Below, one piece after another: positions 44,949-57,000 of a DNA stretch of 64,000 nt. Source of the DNA: Kalaharituber pfeilii (Eukaryota; Ascomycota; Pezizomycetes; Pezizales; Pezizaceae); NCBI GenBank assembly GCA_015179045.1, contig WHUZ01000005.1, forward strand, positions 372,001-436,000, written 5' to 3'. Positions within the stretch are counted from its first letter, which is position 1. Each line of letters begins with the position of its first letter. The notes under the pieces are model-generated. The model saw only the letters and a list, made by a program, of their open reading frames with translations. It searched no databases and was not told the origin of the DNA. The translations under genes were made by a program, and so were the position numbers.

Positions 44949-46295
44949 ATGCCTAAAACACAAAACGTCAAGACAGCTGCCGGCATTGAGATGCCCGTCG
45001 AACAATTCCTAACAGAACTCCTAGGGCTCACTCCACCGATGTACAAGATGAATCAATTTCCTGGGGAAGATATTGCCAACGCAATTAACGCAGAGTCGGG
45101 CGTGGTCAGTTCGCAGCAGACGACGATACAGGCAGTTGCAGAGAAGACTGATGCATACTGGAACGGGCTAAAGAAGATTGCTCTTGAAAATGTATCAGCT
45201 GATGGAAATAGATTCTTTGCGGTGTATCATAATGAACGACAAGCACTCCTGGACCCTATCATCGCGAAGCTTACAGAAAAACTAACTGCTTGGGAAAAGA
45301 CGCGCAAAGCGAAAATGTCCACAACTTTGTGCAAAGAGATGCGTATTACGTTCGCAAATCTAAGGTCTCGCGCGCGATTCGCACCAGAGACGCTCACAAA
45401 AGAAGATAAGAATTTGTTTGAAAAATTGTCGAAAACGCCAACCGTTTCTTCGAGAAGAGAAAAGAGGAAGAGAAAACTGGGTCGAAGCAGCAACCAAGTG
45501 AATGTTTGCCCCAACACTCGTATTAAACTTGATAGGCTTGATGCTTACGATCGTGCGATGTCGATAATATATTCAGAGCGGCCAATAAATGAAGCCAAAG
45601 ATCACTTGGCTGACATGGTCAAACCCGCACTTGACGTAGTGACCACTACTATCCACCAGAAATTGTCCACTTCTACCCCTTCTGCTGCTTCAGACCGAGT
45701 AATTGCTGAGAAATCTGAGGGCAAGCACAGGCCGAGTTTGGATACATTGAGTATACGAAATACTGATACAACGGATCAGGCCAGCTCTAACGCCCGTAGC
45801 TTGCCAGCTGAGAATGACCCAGAAGCGGATGGTCTGTTTTCTGAAGAAAAGCCAGCACCCCAACGCCCTGAGCCTCCTCTAGCAGGCAAAGTTACAGCGG
45901 AAGGCTTGAAACTAAGCAAGGCTCAGGACAAGTGTGATGATGACAATATTAGCTGGAGAAGCTTTGAAGATTGGGAAAACTATCTGCCAGCTGAATTTCT
46001 GCACTTTGTAGAGATGCCAGAAGCAGTTGACCCGGAGCTCAGGTTTTCCTTGCAGACGCCAGGGATATCAGATGTATTCGAGCAATTGGGAATCATCCCT
46101 TCGGAAGGATTTGGGCAACGTCCGACGATGGCTGAAAGAAGACAACAAGGACCTGAAAAAGGTAGTAGGGATCCGATGGCTTCGGAAAAAAGACATTCTC
46201 ATCGGAGAGGGCAAGAAGACCAGCTCCGTCGTGGTCTACTTGGAGGGAGATGGCTCAAGGCGAGCCAGTACGAGACAGAGAGAGGAAGGAGATGA
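44949..46295 (+). CDS. unknown protein with retroposon-derived C-terminus
   Basis: Single-exon frame from the ATG at 44949. The native protein would be 388 aa ending ...EQLGII-QGKED, because the sequence after the retroposon (46464-46482) continues the same codon and stops at TAG. The insertion at 46097-46450 instead adds about 66 foreign residues and a new stop at 46295 (448 aa). I do not recognise the family. Visible features are a helical Lys/Glu-rich N-terminal half, a basic cluster RREKRKRK near residue 172 that could be a nuclear signal, a disordered Ser/Pro middle, and an acidic/aromatic C-terminal part (SWRSFEDWENYLPAEFLHFVE). Composition and length suggest an expressed fungal gene of unknown role. 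Whether the altered form is made is not known. Confidence 0.65.
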   Translation: MPKTQNVKTAAGIEMPVEQFLTELLGLTPPMYKMNQFPGEDIANAINAESGVVSSQQTTIQAVAEKTDAYWNGLKKIALENVSADGNRFFAVYHNERQALLDPIIAKLTEKLTAWEKTRKAKMSTTLCKEMRITFANLRSRARFAPETLTKEDKNLFEKLSKTPTVSSRREKRKRKLGRSSNQVNVCPNTRIKLDRLDAYDRAMSIIYSERPINEAKDHLADMVKPALDVVTTTIHQKLSTSTPSAASDRVIAEKSEGKHRPSLDTLSIRNTDTTDQASSNARSLPAENDPEADGLFSEEKPAPQRPEPPLAGKVTAEGLKLSKAQDKCDDDNISWRSFEDWENYLPAEFLHFVEMPEAVDPELRFSLQTPGISDVFEQLGIIPSEGFGQRPTMAERRQQGPEKGSRDPMASEKRHSHRRGQEDQLRRGLLGGRWLKASQYETERGRR

Positions 46296-46450
46296 GACAG
46301 ATGCTGGCCGTTCCCCCGCAACACACATATAGACCCACGGGCCCCACATGTATTTAGTCGTTTAGTTAGTCCTTTCTTTGAAATAAACCCTCGCCATAGC
46401 CCGTAGGGCGGCACACGAGTAATGAAATTAAAAAAAAAAAAAAAAAAAAA
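46097..46450 (+). mobile_element. family A retroposon inserted in the 44.9 kb gene
   Basis: A 354-bp insertion ends CGCCATAGCCCGTAGGGCGG, then CACGAGTAATGAAATT and a poly(A) of about 22. It is flanked by AATTGGGAATCAT at 46084-46096 and 46451-46463. In a frame different from the host gene it encodes RWLKEDNKDLKKVVGIRWL and SSVVVYLEGDGSRRAS. This is the style of Tad-like LINE ORF1, so ORF1 sequence lies close to the 3' tail, suggesting an internally deleted element. Confidence 0.85.
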
Positions 46451-46553
46451 AATTGGGAATCATTCAGGGTAAGGAGGACTAGAAAGAAGTTGCATGAATA
46501 GAAAGGGAGACACTAAGCAGGATGTTGCTTTTAGGTAGGTGCAAGGAGCTAGT

Positions 46554-46642
46554 TTTTACCTCCTTTTATTTCTTTTATTTACTTTTATTCACTATGTAAT
46601 TAAATACCTCGCCATAGCCCATAGGGCGGCATGCGAGTACTG

Positions 46643-46687
<45 letters not shown>

Positions 46688-46688
46688 C
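46554..46688 (+). mobile_element. family A retroposon
   Basis: T-rich 3'-UTR-like sequence, then CTCGCCATAGCCCATAGGG, CGGCATGCGAGTACTGATATT and about 38 A. A short AGCTAGT repeat flanks it (46547-46553 and 46689-46695). It lies about 70 bp beyond the native stop codon of the disrupted gene. Confidence 0.75.
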
Positions 46689-48001
46689 AGCTAGTAAGTG
46701 TAATCGGAAGGGGACTATCGCGTCATTCTTGTTTTGATTTGCATTTCAATACTTCATATTGAATTTTTTTGACTGTGCGTTGGATGGGGTGTGTCGATGG
46801 GTGCCTCTTGGCGAATCATTGCCAGTACTCAGGCTAATTGTACAGTAAGAAATGTTTCTGCCCTCTAATACACCTATTATATATTAAGTATTCACATCTT
46901 AGGGAGGGAATCTAGCATCATATACAGGTAGCAAGTAGCTATAGCTAGAGAGGCCTCCAGCGGAGCTTGCAAGAACCTGGCGCTACATGAGCCTCTGGTC
47001 TCATAGCTGCTTGGATGATATTCTTCTTGTTCGAACTGAAAGAGCAACTTTCTGCTCTTTATGGTACCTGGTTCCTAGGTCGATACAGTACTCATCATCG
47101 AGACGATGTCCAAGCAGCCAGAATTAAATCCGTGTTTGCACGCGTACGTCGATTCCGAGTTGCCCCGATACCGTTTCTAGCCGCACGCTGCTCGAACAAT
47201 CGATTTCGAACCAAGAATTGCTCGTCTTATTCTGACACAAGAGTACCCATCAAGGTGACCATCAGCTAATTGACAAGTCTAAGGCCTACTAGAAAGCCAG
47301 GGTGGCTGCCCATGGATGTGCTTGGATGCCAGGGCATCTACTCCGGATCCACTTGGAAAGATCTTGATATGTACTCATTGTACCTCTAGATGAGTAACAT
47401 CATGCAAGCAAGATCTGGAATATGATCTTGGCTCGGGCAGGGGCAGGGACAAACTCTGAAACTTGGCAGGTATCGACCGTAGATCAAAGTCTGGCTATTG
47501 CGATAATTCCTACAGGGGGTGTGCACGATCGGCAGAAAGAAACGGGCTTACGTATTTCACACAATTCACGACGGGATTAATTTCTAGACTAGGCATGGTT
47601 CCACTTGAATTTTGAGGCCACAGGGCCACAGGGAAGCCTTGAGGTCTGGGTACAAGTCAACAAACATAGTTGATCATCATAGTTGACTGTCGTGTGAGCA
47701 CTTTCCTTTGTTGGTGGCTAATTATTGCCTTAGCTTTGTCACATATCGAGGTCTAGATTTTTCTAATTAATTTCAAATATCTACAATTTAACTTTGGACT
47801 GTATAGCTGCGCATCATTACCGTCGGACATCCTTCCCGCAAGCTTTTGCCCAACAGTTGAACTCAACTGAATGAGGTATCCACAGCACAATTAGTATCAA
47901 GTAAACTGCTATACCATTACCGACAATAATATCTCCTTATGCAGATGAGTGGGTTATTGTTTCAACCATTCTACCTCGGTCTTCGAAATGGACAATGCTT
48001 C

Positions 48002-48058
48002 TTTTTTTTTTTTTCAGGTCACGTAACCCCGCATACAGGCTACCAGCCTATGGCAGGG
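48002..48058 (-). mobile_element. family B micro-retroposon, perfect target duplication
   Basis: Poly-T then CAGGTCACGTAACCCCGC, ATACAGGC and CTATGGCAGG, flanked by the exact 15-bp repeat AATGGACAATGCTTC at 47987-48001 and 48059-48073. Confidence 0.85.
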
Positions 48059-48182
48059 AATGGACAATGCTTCGATATTATTCTTGAAGATTCGAAACTT
48101 GATATAGGCAAAACATTAGTTTACTGGTAGATGAGTCAAGATATGCAACGGAGGATCATCCGTCAGTTACCAGTTACTGCCT

Positions 48183-48750
48183 AACCTTGCTATACTGGAG
48201 CCTCTGAACAACCGTTTCCCATACAAATTGCCCTTGCTATACCGGGCGCCCTATCAATACCGGGCCGGACAGAAACCTCCAGGCAGGTATCCCCCTGTCT
48301 CCATACAAATTTGCATAATATTTGCTATACCAGACACGCTAATACTAATACATCTTAGACTACCCCACTTTACCACATACCACTCTGTTGCCGTCACTGC
48401 AACCACTACTGCTGCCATTACTGTTGTCATCGATATCACTGCTGTCGCTGCTGCTGGAACCATGCTTGTAGAGTTTGAAGCTTTTTTTGTGTGAATTGAT
48501 AGGCTTTTAGAGAAACAATCAGAGTTGCATGTTTTGGCTCCAGTCGATGCTTTCTAGATGGTGAGAGCGATGAATATTGAATAGACTTGGATTGAGTTAA
48601 TGTTTGCTACACTTGTTTATTTCCTACTGTAGTAATTTCTATACAGATTTTTGCCATCCTCCTTTATAGCTGCCAAGCATTTTATTCTATGCCGGAACCT
48701 TGCTATACCGGATGGCAAGTGCCGGATTTTACTCGTCCGGTATACTAGCC
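48183..48750. repeat. degraded repeat with TTGCTATACCGG motifs
   Basis: The motif CTTGCTATAC[CT]GG appears near 48186, 48231 and 48695, with a weaker form near 48318. The block CCATACAAATT is duplicated beside two of them. It may be the wreck of a DNA transposon terminus (pogo-like termini are similar in character), but ends and duplications were not found. Confidence 0.35.
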
Positions 48751-49243
48751 AGTTTCAAAAGTATTCGGACGCCTGAGTAATATGGATTAATTAGTTTCAT
48801 ACCAAGCCCCGATTCCATGCAACCCGGAGATAAAAATGGAGTTGGAAAATCTGAACGCCATTGATTTCCACATACACCTCAAGAGCCGCTCATTCCAATA
48901 TGTACTGTATAGCTAATTCCAGGCGTAGTTTCAGAGGCTTGCAACCCAGAGCAAATATATCCACCTGGCATATACCACATGATCCTGTATTAGCAAATAT
49001 TGGGAAAACTTCTCTTCATGGACCATGATCCACTCATCCAGGGCTACAATATTTTCCTTCTATTATATAAAAAATACTTTTTGCAATATAAGCACGCGAG
49101 TAAACGTTCAAATAAGGTGCGTCCTTATCATAACGGGCGGGCGTAACGTTACAAGGGATGTTACCCCTCAGTTACGCACTAGCCTGGGTTCCCGAACTCA
49201 GATGGTTGTCAGATACCCTGGATCCTGCCAATCCTTGCGGGGT

Positions 49244-49494
49244 ATCCCTTGGAGCCGCGAGACATGCATCCGAGAGGACCCCACTTGCGATAACACAACA
49301 ACTCGACGAAAAATGCTCCTTTTCAAATTCTGAAAAAAGATTTGAATTCTCTGATGCCCATTCATGCGGTCTATGATTTTTTTCCTGTAATTCTTTTGCT
49401 ATTTTATTGATTTTCTGTTGCCTTTTTCGAATGGTACTCAAATGTAGTGCAGAGGGTGGTGCGCTCGGATACATGTCTTGCGACTCCAAGGGAT
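49244..49494. repeat. 31-bp inverted repeat pair
   Basis: ATCCCTTGGAGCCGCGAGAC and its continuation at 49244-49274 are the near-complement of 49464-49494 (28 of 31 positions). The roughly 190-bp spacer has a minus-strand protein-like frame (RKRQQKINKIAKELQEK). It could be a small inverted-repeat element; no target duplication identified. Confidence 0.5.
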
Positions 49495-52400
49495 AGCTTG
49501 TACCTTAACTACGTATTCATTGCCCGATATGCATATGCATATGTTTGTCGATACTAACAAAAAAGCCTGGAATGATAATACGGACGCCTCACATTCTGGG
49601 GGGTTGTTCCGGTGCATGCGTTCAACATCAACCACTTCTTCTTCTCAAGATAGGTCAAATGAGTGCAATCTTCCTTCAGATGTATTCGACTGGCTCTCGA
49701 AATGATGACTATGCAGTATACGTGGACGCTTGTGCTAGTAGTTTAACAGCCGGCCTTCCCGAACCCGTTAGGCGTTCCTCTCGGACAATACCTTGTACAG
49801 TACATACAAATTTCCTATCGGAGAAATCTCTTACTATGGATATTTGGCCAGGGATGAGGTTAGCATCAAGGTCTGGCATGCATTTCACTTTCAAAGATCC
49901 TGATACGACCAGGCCTCATTCACCCCAAGCCTTAGGCGTGCCAAGAAGCGCACTCAACTACCTTGTCGTTAAAACCAACTGGCTACATTGGTTGCCCTGT
50001 CCCGGCTTGCGCCGTTTTTTTTTTCCTTTTTTTTCTTTGTGGCGTCGAGTTACAAGTGCTTAATATACTTGATCTACGTAAACATATATGCAGATCTGTC
50101 TCAACTATACAAGGGCCCTTGGCATGTTTATCGAACTGGGTACCTCAGCTTCAGCTTCACCCGCTACAGGAGACATACCCCTTCTAGCAAGTCCAAAGTT
50201 CGGAAAACTCACACAAGTGCATCATGAACCCGACTCCCTTCCTTCCAGAACTTTAAATGTTACGTCAAGTAGCTATTGACGTCGTTTGACCATGTTCGGC
50301 TTCCACATGAAGCTTCCTATCCCCTACCCCTGTTGTTACAACATCTTTGAGATTTGCCCATGTCACGGACGCCAGAACCGAAAATGGAATTAATTAAAGG
50401 GTGGTCAAAAGCAAAGCCGATTTCCTCAGAGGCCATTGGACACTTCAGGTAAAGGTGAAAGAAAAAGGCTCAAACTCCTAGCAACAGATGTTTTCAAGGA
50501 AATATCCAATTGCTTTTCATTCTAAGGCACGACTACATCATGGAGTTAAGACTACACAAAGTACGGCAGCCGGATGGAGTACTATATACACGACAGACAC
50601 GAATAGTAATTTAAGTCGAACACAAAATAAGGGTACACGTGCGCTAGATCCTAATTTAGCGTTCAAACGGAAGCCTTCCGCTTGCAGCGCAGGAGCACTA
50701 TGCATAATTGAGCAATGGTCAAGTATTGCCCCACTTCTTTTTCTACAGTTTAACATGTCATCAGGGTGTAGTTCAGAGGCTTACCGGCGCAAACTTTATA
50801 TCATGCACGTTTGAAATTAACGGAATAAGATTTGTGAGCTATTTTAGTCCCGCTTTAGACGCAATCCTCCGTAGTAGAACCTTCTGAATACCTCCATTGT
50901 GCCCTAATGCAGAGCTTAGGAGACAGGCCGGGACAGGGGGATGGCGTCTTTATACTCCAAGTTTCGATAGCTTGGGACAAAACATATACTTTAGATGCTG
51001 CAACTCTACGGTGAAGCAAGTCGCTTTGAGCTAATTAAGATTATTCCTTCTCTTCCGACGGGGTCCTAATTGCTGTGAAAGGGAATGACCATATCAATCA
51101 AAGAAAGTAGTCCTAGGCGGGAAGGATATGGTACTGTATTGCACTGCATGCCCACTATGGCCCATTTGATTTTTAAAGAACTGTGTTTCTGGTTCCAGAT
51201 TGTCCAGCACGGCCCTGTACTGAGTTGGTGCAACGTGCCGCTTTGTTTGATATAACTATCTGCACAACAGTATGGTAAGAAATAGCAAACACGCCATGTT
51301 AATTTTGTAGGCACGTGTTAGAAAATCGGCTGCCTGCATGCTTATGGTAACCTGTCCACAGTGACACAGACTGGCAGCTATATATGGAAGAAGGGCGCTC
51401 CAGAAGCGACTTCAGTGTCAACCCGATGATCATAGAAAATATGACAGTGATAATCAAATTTTGCCAAATGGGGCAATAATTCCTACTAGACGCATGCTAC
51501 ATGAATGAGGGAGGGGAAGAGGGGATGTATATATTGTGGAGAGAGACGCCTGAGGGCAGCCGAATACTTAAATATACGGTCACGAGAGAGTTCTCAAATA
51601 TAATTGATTGACGCTATAGCGGCGCGTTGCTGTTTAGCAAGATTTCTATCGGAATGGTATGTGCTAGGGAGGAGGGGGGGTATCTAGCTTCGGGATATGA
51701 AAGAATCCCGAGAGGGTCGAATACAAATGCATATATACCTATATATATACCCAAGTGGGTAGTACGGAGTTATAGGCATGTGGAATTATTTGCATATATT
51801 AGGCCCCAAGGCGCTGCAGTTGCAGATAAGGAAGATAAGAGCGAGGCATAGTAGTCACAGTGCTACAATTTTGATATATCCTGGCCAGGTATATACATAC
51901 ATGAATCCATCGTGAAGACGCGAGGCGCCACAGGGATATCAGTGACTAAAACAGCTGCTTGTGTAGTGTTACCTGTAGGGTATTAGGCAGATATGAGAGC
52001 GGTTACGCGGGGGGGGGGTTCTTGTCAAGCATGCATGCACAACATGTGTGGGCGATCGAAATTTCACAGCAGAGCATAAGTGTTAACTGCCGTGAGCTAA
52101 AAGTTGTATGATATATACATCCGAACTCGAAGAGTACCGCGCCACAAGTTGCAGCGACGTCGTACAAAAAAAGCAAAGCAAAGCGGTGTGCGGCATGCAG
52201 GTTTGCGCATGCTATGCTCCTACAGGTAATCTAAAATGCCCAAATACGGAAGGTAGGTAGGTAGGTAGGTAGCGAATATATATACGTAAGTATGTACTAC
52301 TTTACATACAGCACAATGGATGGCAAGTGCCTAACGTCTCAAATATCCTCACTCAACCTTATAGGCCCTTCGTTCCGTTACACGCGAAAAAAAATAAAAA

Positions 52401-53417
52401 AACCAGCTTTTTTTCCCACCTCGGCGTTCACTTTGACACACATAATATATGCATTTCGCAATTGTTTGTACCACATATATCAAGGAATGCGTAATACATA
52501 TACCTAACCTACCTAACCCTGAGAACTTTTCGGTGCTTGTTTTCCTGCGGAATCTCCAATCAGGCCAACCAGGAAGTAAATTTTCGCGCAAGTCTACATA
52601 TGTAAGGATCCCGCCGCTGGTCGTATGAGAGTAAAACATAGATTTTCAGTGGTCAAATATGTATTTGAAGGCGTACATGATAGTGCTGTACAATATATGT
52701 ATCACAACAGCACTGTCCAATAACCGGCTATAATGTTGCTATTAGTACGAGTAACTAAAAGTCTGCCTTCGAGATCGTACGGTAACTTTACGTATCAAGC
52801 CGTCTTTTCTTCATTATTTTTTGTTAATATTTTTATTTTCCCCTGGTACAATTTACGGTCAGAAAAGAGGCAAGTAAAATTCTGCATGCAGACCATGCCG
52901 GGTGCTATTACCGAAATGTGGGGTTGTGGTACTCAGCGCCTTCTAGTTGAGCCGGTTCAAGACTGCACTTATCCGTTGCTGGGAGTCAAAATGCTGAATT
53001 CGACAATATACAACATTATTACTGTCTTATCTAAAGTTATCACCAAATCACATCCATAAAAGTCACGGGCGTAAAGCATTTTGCACAAAATATTTCGAGA
53101 TATCAGAAGGCGTAAATTTTTTTTTTTTTTTTCCTATCTCTCTCCTTGGCATCTTATGTCACCTACGCCCCCAGTCATATACATGAAAACAATTCGTAAG
53201 GTATCAAAATATACCCAATCAAACCCCCACCCCCGACGTAGATACAATGAAATTAAATATAAAGAATATCTCGAGGGAAAAAAAAAAAAGGACATAACCG
53301 CGTAGATTTCCCTTTTTTCCAATGCGTGAACAAACAAAACACATTCTGTAATCTACCGACAGAGTGTATAACAAACAAAAAAACAAAAACAAAAAGCAAA
53401 AAAGCAAACATGGCCGC

Positions 53418-55332
53418 TTAAGCGCCAAGGACCACCGCGGGAGGAGTCCAGTGTGGAGCATTAATGATGATACCCATCAAGCAACCAGAAATGATACCTG
53501 CAATTGGGAGTGTGAAGATCCAGCCAGCATAACACCAAGCGACCATCCTCCAGTTGAGCGCCTTAATATCGCCGTTGCAGAACGCGACACCCATGGTGGC
53601 ACCGACAATGCACTGGGTTGTGGACACTGGGAGCGATAACCGGGTAGCCATGACGACAGTGACCGCAGCACCCAATTCCATGGAGAAACCACGGGATGGA
53701 GACTGGAGAGTGAGACGGTTACCCAAGTTCCTCATGATGTTGTAACCATAAGTCCAGAGACCAATAACGATCGCAGCACCACCGTAGGCAAGAACCCAGA
53801 TGGGGACGTCAGCCTTCTTTGCAATAGTTCCCCTGCTCCAGACAAGGTAGATGGTAGATAGAGGGCCGACAGCGTTAGCAACATCATTGGCACCATGAGC
53901 AAAAGAGGCAGTGGCAGCAGTCAAAACCTGGAGGAAGGAGTAGAGATGCTCAGTCTTGTTGTCGAAGTGAGCAGCGCGGGCGTGAACATCCTGAAGGTTA
54001 GAGGCCAATCTCGAGCTCTCCCGGCCCTGCTCAGCGATAACATCCTTGCGGACACCATGCATCAAAGCGTCGATTGCAATCTTGAGGAGGTTCTTTGGTG
54101 CGTACCATGGGCCAGCATCCTCCTGCTCAAGGTTGTCAAGGGATTTTGTGTTAATTCCAGCGTTTGCCTGCTTTTCGACCTCAATACTGTCCTCATCGCG
54201 GACTGGCACCTCCCCGCCGTTCTTCTGGGCATCACGTTCACGCTTAATGTGCTCCATGTCAGCAATGGTGGAGGCTTTGATGTTTGCTGCTTCAAGGTCG
54301 GCACGGGTAGCATGGCCACGGTAGTAATCCTGAATAATGTTGACTTGAACACCCTCTGGCATGTCTGGGACCGGGCCGCGCATATATAGGGCAGGGCCAT
54401 AGAAAATGTGATACCATTTGATGGTCCAGTCTTCCTTGACAAGGCGGCGGTGAAGGAAGGGAACGAAAAAAAGAACACAGAGAATGATGACACCGAAAGC
54501 GACGCCCAATATACATCCAACAATCTGACCAGTGTTCCAATCATCAAGGTCCAAGCTGGCAGCGCCCTTCCAGACGATAAGCATGGTGAGGATACCAGAG
54601 GTGATGCCGAAGTAAATGGGAACCATGACGAAACCCCACTTGAGCGGATTTGAGCGCTTCAAGACACCATACTTTGTGACGGAGAAGATAATTGCTGCGA
54701 AAGCTCCAGCAATTGCTGGTGCGATGAACCACGAACCAAAAATTTGGGCGACGCCCTTGTTATCCCATCCCCAAACCACACCATCCGCCCCAAGGGTAGC
54801 AATGCCCATACCAATGACGCCACCAACGATACAGTGACTATACTGATTGTAAGTAACCAGTACCTTTGAGGGTTGATATGGAGTGGATTTCAATTTACTT
54901 ACGTAGTTGACACGGGCATACCCAGGGAGGTTGCAATTGTGAGCCAGGTTGAGGAACCGACGAGAGCGCAAACCATTCCCAACATGAGGACCTCTGGTTG
55001 ATCGGTGAAGTTCTCGACCAAGACAATCTTGTTTCTGATTGTATCTGCGACTCTGCCACCGACTAAGATGGCACCGCCGAATTCCATGACGGAGGCAATC
55101 ATCATGGCCTGTATAAGGGTAAGGGAGCGAGAGGAGACCGATGTAGCGAATGAGTTGGCGACATCGTTGGCACCGATATTCCACGCATCCTGTGCAGACA
55201 ATCGATTAGCGCTCGCTTCGTCTCGGGAAGGGAAGAGAAGAAATGTCAGATGAAGGAAAGTAGGCTCCACCGTACCAAAAATGCAAACAACATGCCAATG
55301 GCAAAGAGATAGTCATAGTCGTGCATAGCCAT
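53418..55332 (-). CDS. PHO89: sodium/phosphate symporter, PHO-4 family
   Basis: Minus-strand exons are 55332-55276, 55189-54903 and 54837-53418, giving 587 aa (S. cerevisiae Pho89 is of similar length). Introns are 86 and 65 bp. The two inverted family signatures are intact: GANDVANSFATSVSSRSLT in exon 2 and GANDVANAVGPLSTIYLV near residue 428. Each is followed by a PVSTT(H/Q)CIVG motif. Hydrophobic segments cluster in residues about 1-240 and 400-587, separated by a hydrophilic cytoplasmic loop (about 250-395) rich in Lys/Glu. This is the PHO4 family layout, importing phosphate with sodium at the plasma membrane, usually induced by phosphate starvation at alkaline pH. Start: ATG at 55332, the first of two near-adjacent ATGs. 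No lesions. A long pyrimidine-rich upstream region follows. Confidence 0.93.
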
Positions 55333-55668
55333 GTTGGGCGGCTATGTGTACCAGTCCCGCAGGCGGAAAGACTGGGGGGAGGGGGGGGGAGCGGTGTGAG
55401 GAATTCGGACTGAGGGCTGTCGACTGACTCCCAGGACGTGCACTGAGGAGGAAAGAAGGGCGGGCTCCGCGACCAGTAGTTGTAGATGGGAGCACGACAA
55501 GTGGCTTCTACTACAGGCAGGAGTGGGAGTGGGAGGGGATTGCGGGCGGGTATTTAAAATGTCAGCTTGGCCTCGGAGCCCACGTCGCTGCCGGTGGGCA
55601 GGCCCTGTCTGCATGGCTGCATGGCTGCATGGCTGCATGGGCGTGCGAGATGGCTGCTCGCCAGGGTG

Positions 55669-55715
<47 letters not shown>

Positions 55716-57000
55716 CGTCCATCTTCCGTTTTTTTTCCCGAAGTATTGGATTTATTGGATTTCACATTTCCAAACGCGAGGAGGGGAGGTGTGTGGTTGC
55801 TGGGTGTCGCACAGGGAGACACCCCACTTAGTATCTACTTGTATGCATAGTATCTGGCACCCATCGCGCCGCTGTAGAGGGGAGAGGGGAGCACGATGCC
55901 TGCACCACCAGACGAGCTCGCTGACACGCGGCGTTATGAGCAAACGCCGTTGTGGCGAGCTTGGCTGTGGCAACCAAACCGCCTGCCTACACGGGCACTA
56001 GTCTGGGTGCCCCGTGTCCGGTAACCAGCGCAGAGGGGCGAAGCTGGCGGCGTAGGGCCCGCCGCCCAGAGACAGCACGGTGCAGCGAGGCCCCCCTGCC
56101 CCCCCGCGCGGTTTCCCAAGCCCTCCCCCGCCGCCTGCTTCGAGACCCCAATCGACCGCGCCCAATCGCGCAACCCACCGCACCGCAACGCCGACGCTGT
56201 GTGCTGTGTTACTGATTCTCAGGCGGTCCGGCCTGCTGCCCACCCCCCCCGCGTGCTTTCATCGAGACATGTCTCAGAGGACAATGACAAAGCGCATCCC
56301 CCCCCCCCCCCCCTCCCCCTCCCCTCGGCACTACTGTTTTGGCAACATCGCGCATGACTTGTGTTTGGGCCGCAACAGCTCCCCAACTTCATGCAATGCT
56401 CACGGGCTGATCAATCAATGCCCCGCCGACCCGGCCTTCCCCCCCATTATTGCCTCAGCACAGCGCGCTCCTGGCGTCAACCCAGCCGCCCAATGCCGTA
56501 GCAGGTAGCTGCTCATGCTGTACGTGCCCGCCCCCGCCTCAGAATTCAAAGCGCCGCTGCTTTAACAAGCCCCCGGAGTGGCCGTCGGGTTATTTCGGGT
56601 CGCTGCCGTGCATGCCCGTCGCTCGCCCGCGCCCAATCGTCGCCCCATTGGCAAACGTGATATGTATGGTGTGCCCGGTTGCAGCCAAAACGACCAGGCG
56701 AAGAGGCCGTGGTGCACTCGCTAGGTCTGGTGTGTCAAGCTTTCCTCTTAGCAATGGTCAAGCCGATATCACTCTGGGATTGGATATAGGGCACGCGATT
56801 CCACTGTACGTTTCTATTGGGCACCTACAGTCTAGTCTGCTCCTTCTGACTAACAATGTCACTGATGCTAATTGCTGACCAACTTGTCCCATTCGCCTCC
56901 CCCCTTCCTGCCCCACGTGGGATATCCCAATGAAGGTCTTAGTGCACTCCTACATACAAAGCCCCCAGACTCGTAGTACTGCTTGCAAAAATGGTATTCG
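55333..57000. other. upstream region of the phosphate symporter and GC-rich spacer
   Basis: Contains an 8-bp tandem repeat (GCATGGCT, about 55610-55640), a T-run of about 45 bases (55671-55715) and GC-rich DNA from about 55900 to 56700 with a C-run at 56299-56312. Several overlapping frames are open only because of base composition; none has a domain, and none is called. Confidence 0.5.

Larger units (their letters stand above)
46696..53417. other. 6.7-kb gene-free stretch
   Basis: No supported gene. It contains a family B retroposon, a set of TTGCTATACCGG motifs (about 48183-48720), a 31-bp inverted repeat pair (49244-49494), a (TAGG)n microsatellite (about 52250-52271), and A/T-runs near the 3' end of the phosphate symporter gene. 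Confidence 0.55.

Noticed and set aside
55520..56880. Many overlapping open frames on both strands
   Set aside because: They arise from GC-rich DNA and long homopolymers (T-run, C-run); no domain, signal peptide or intron pattern.
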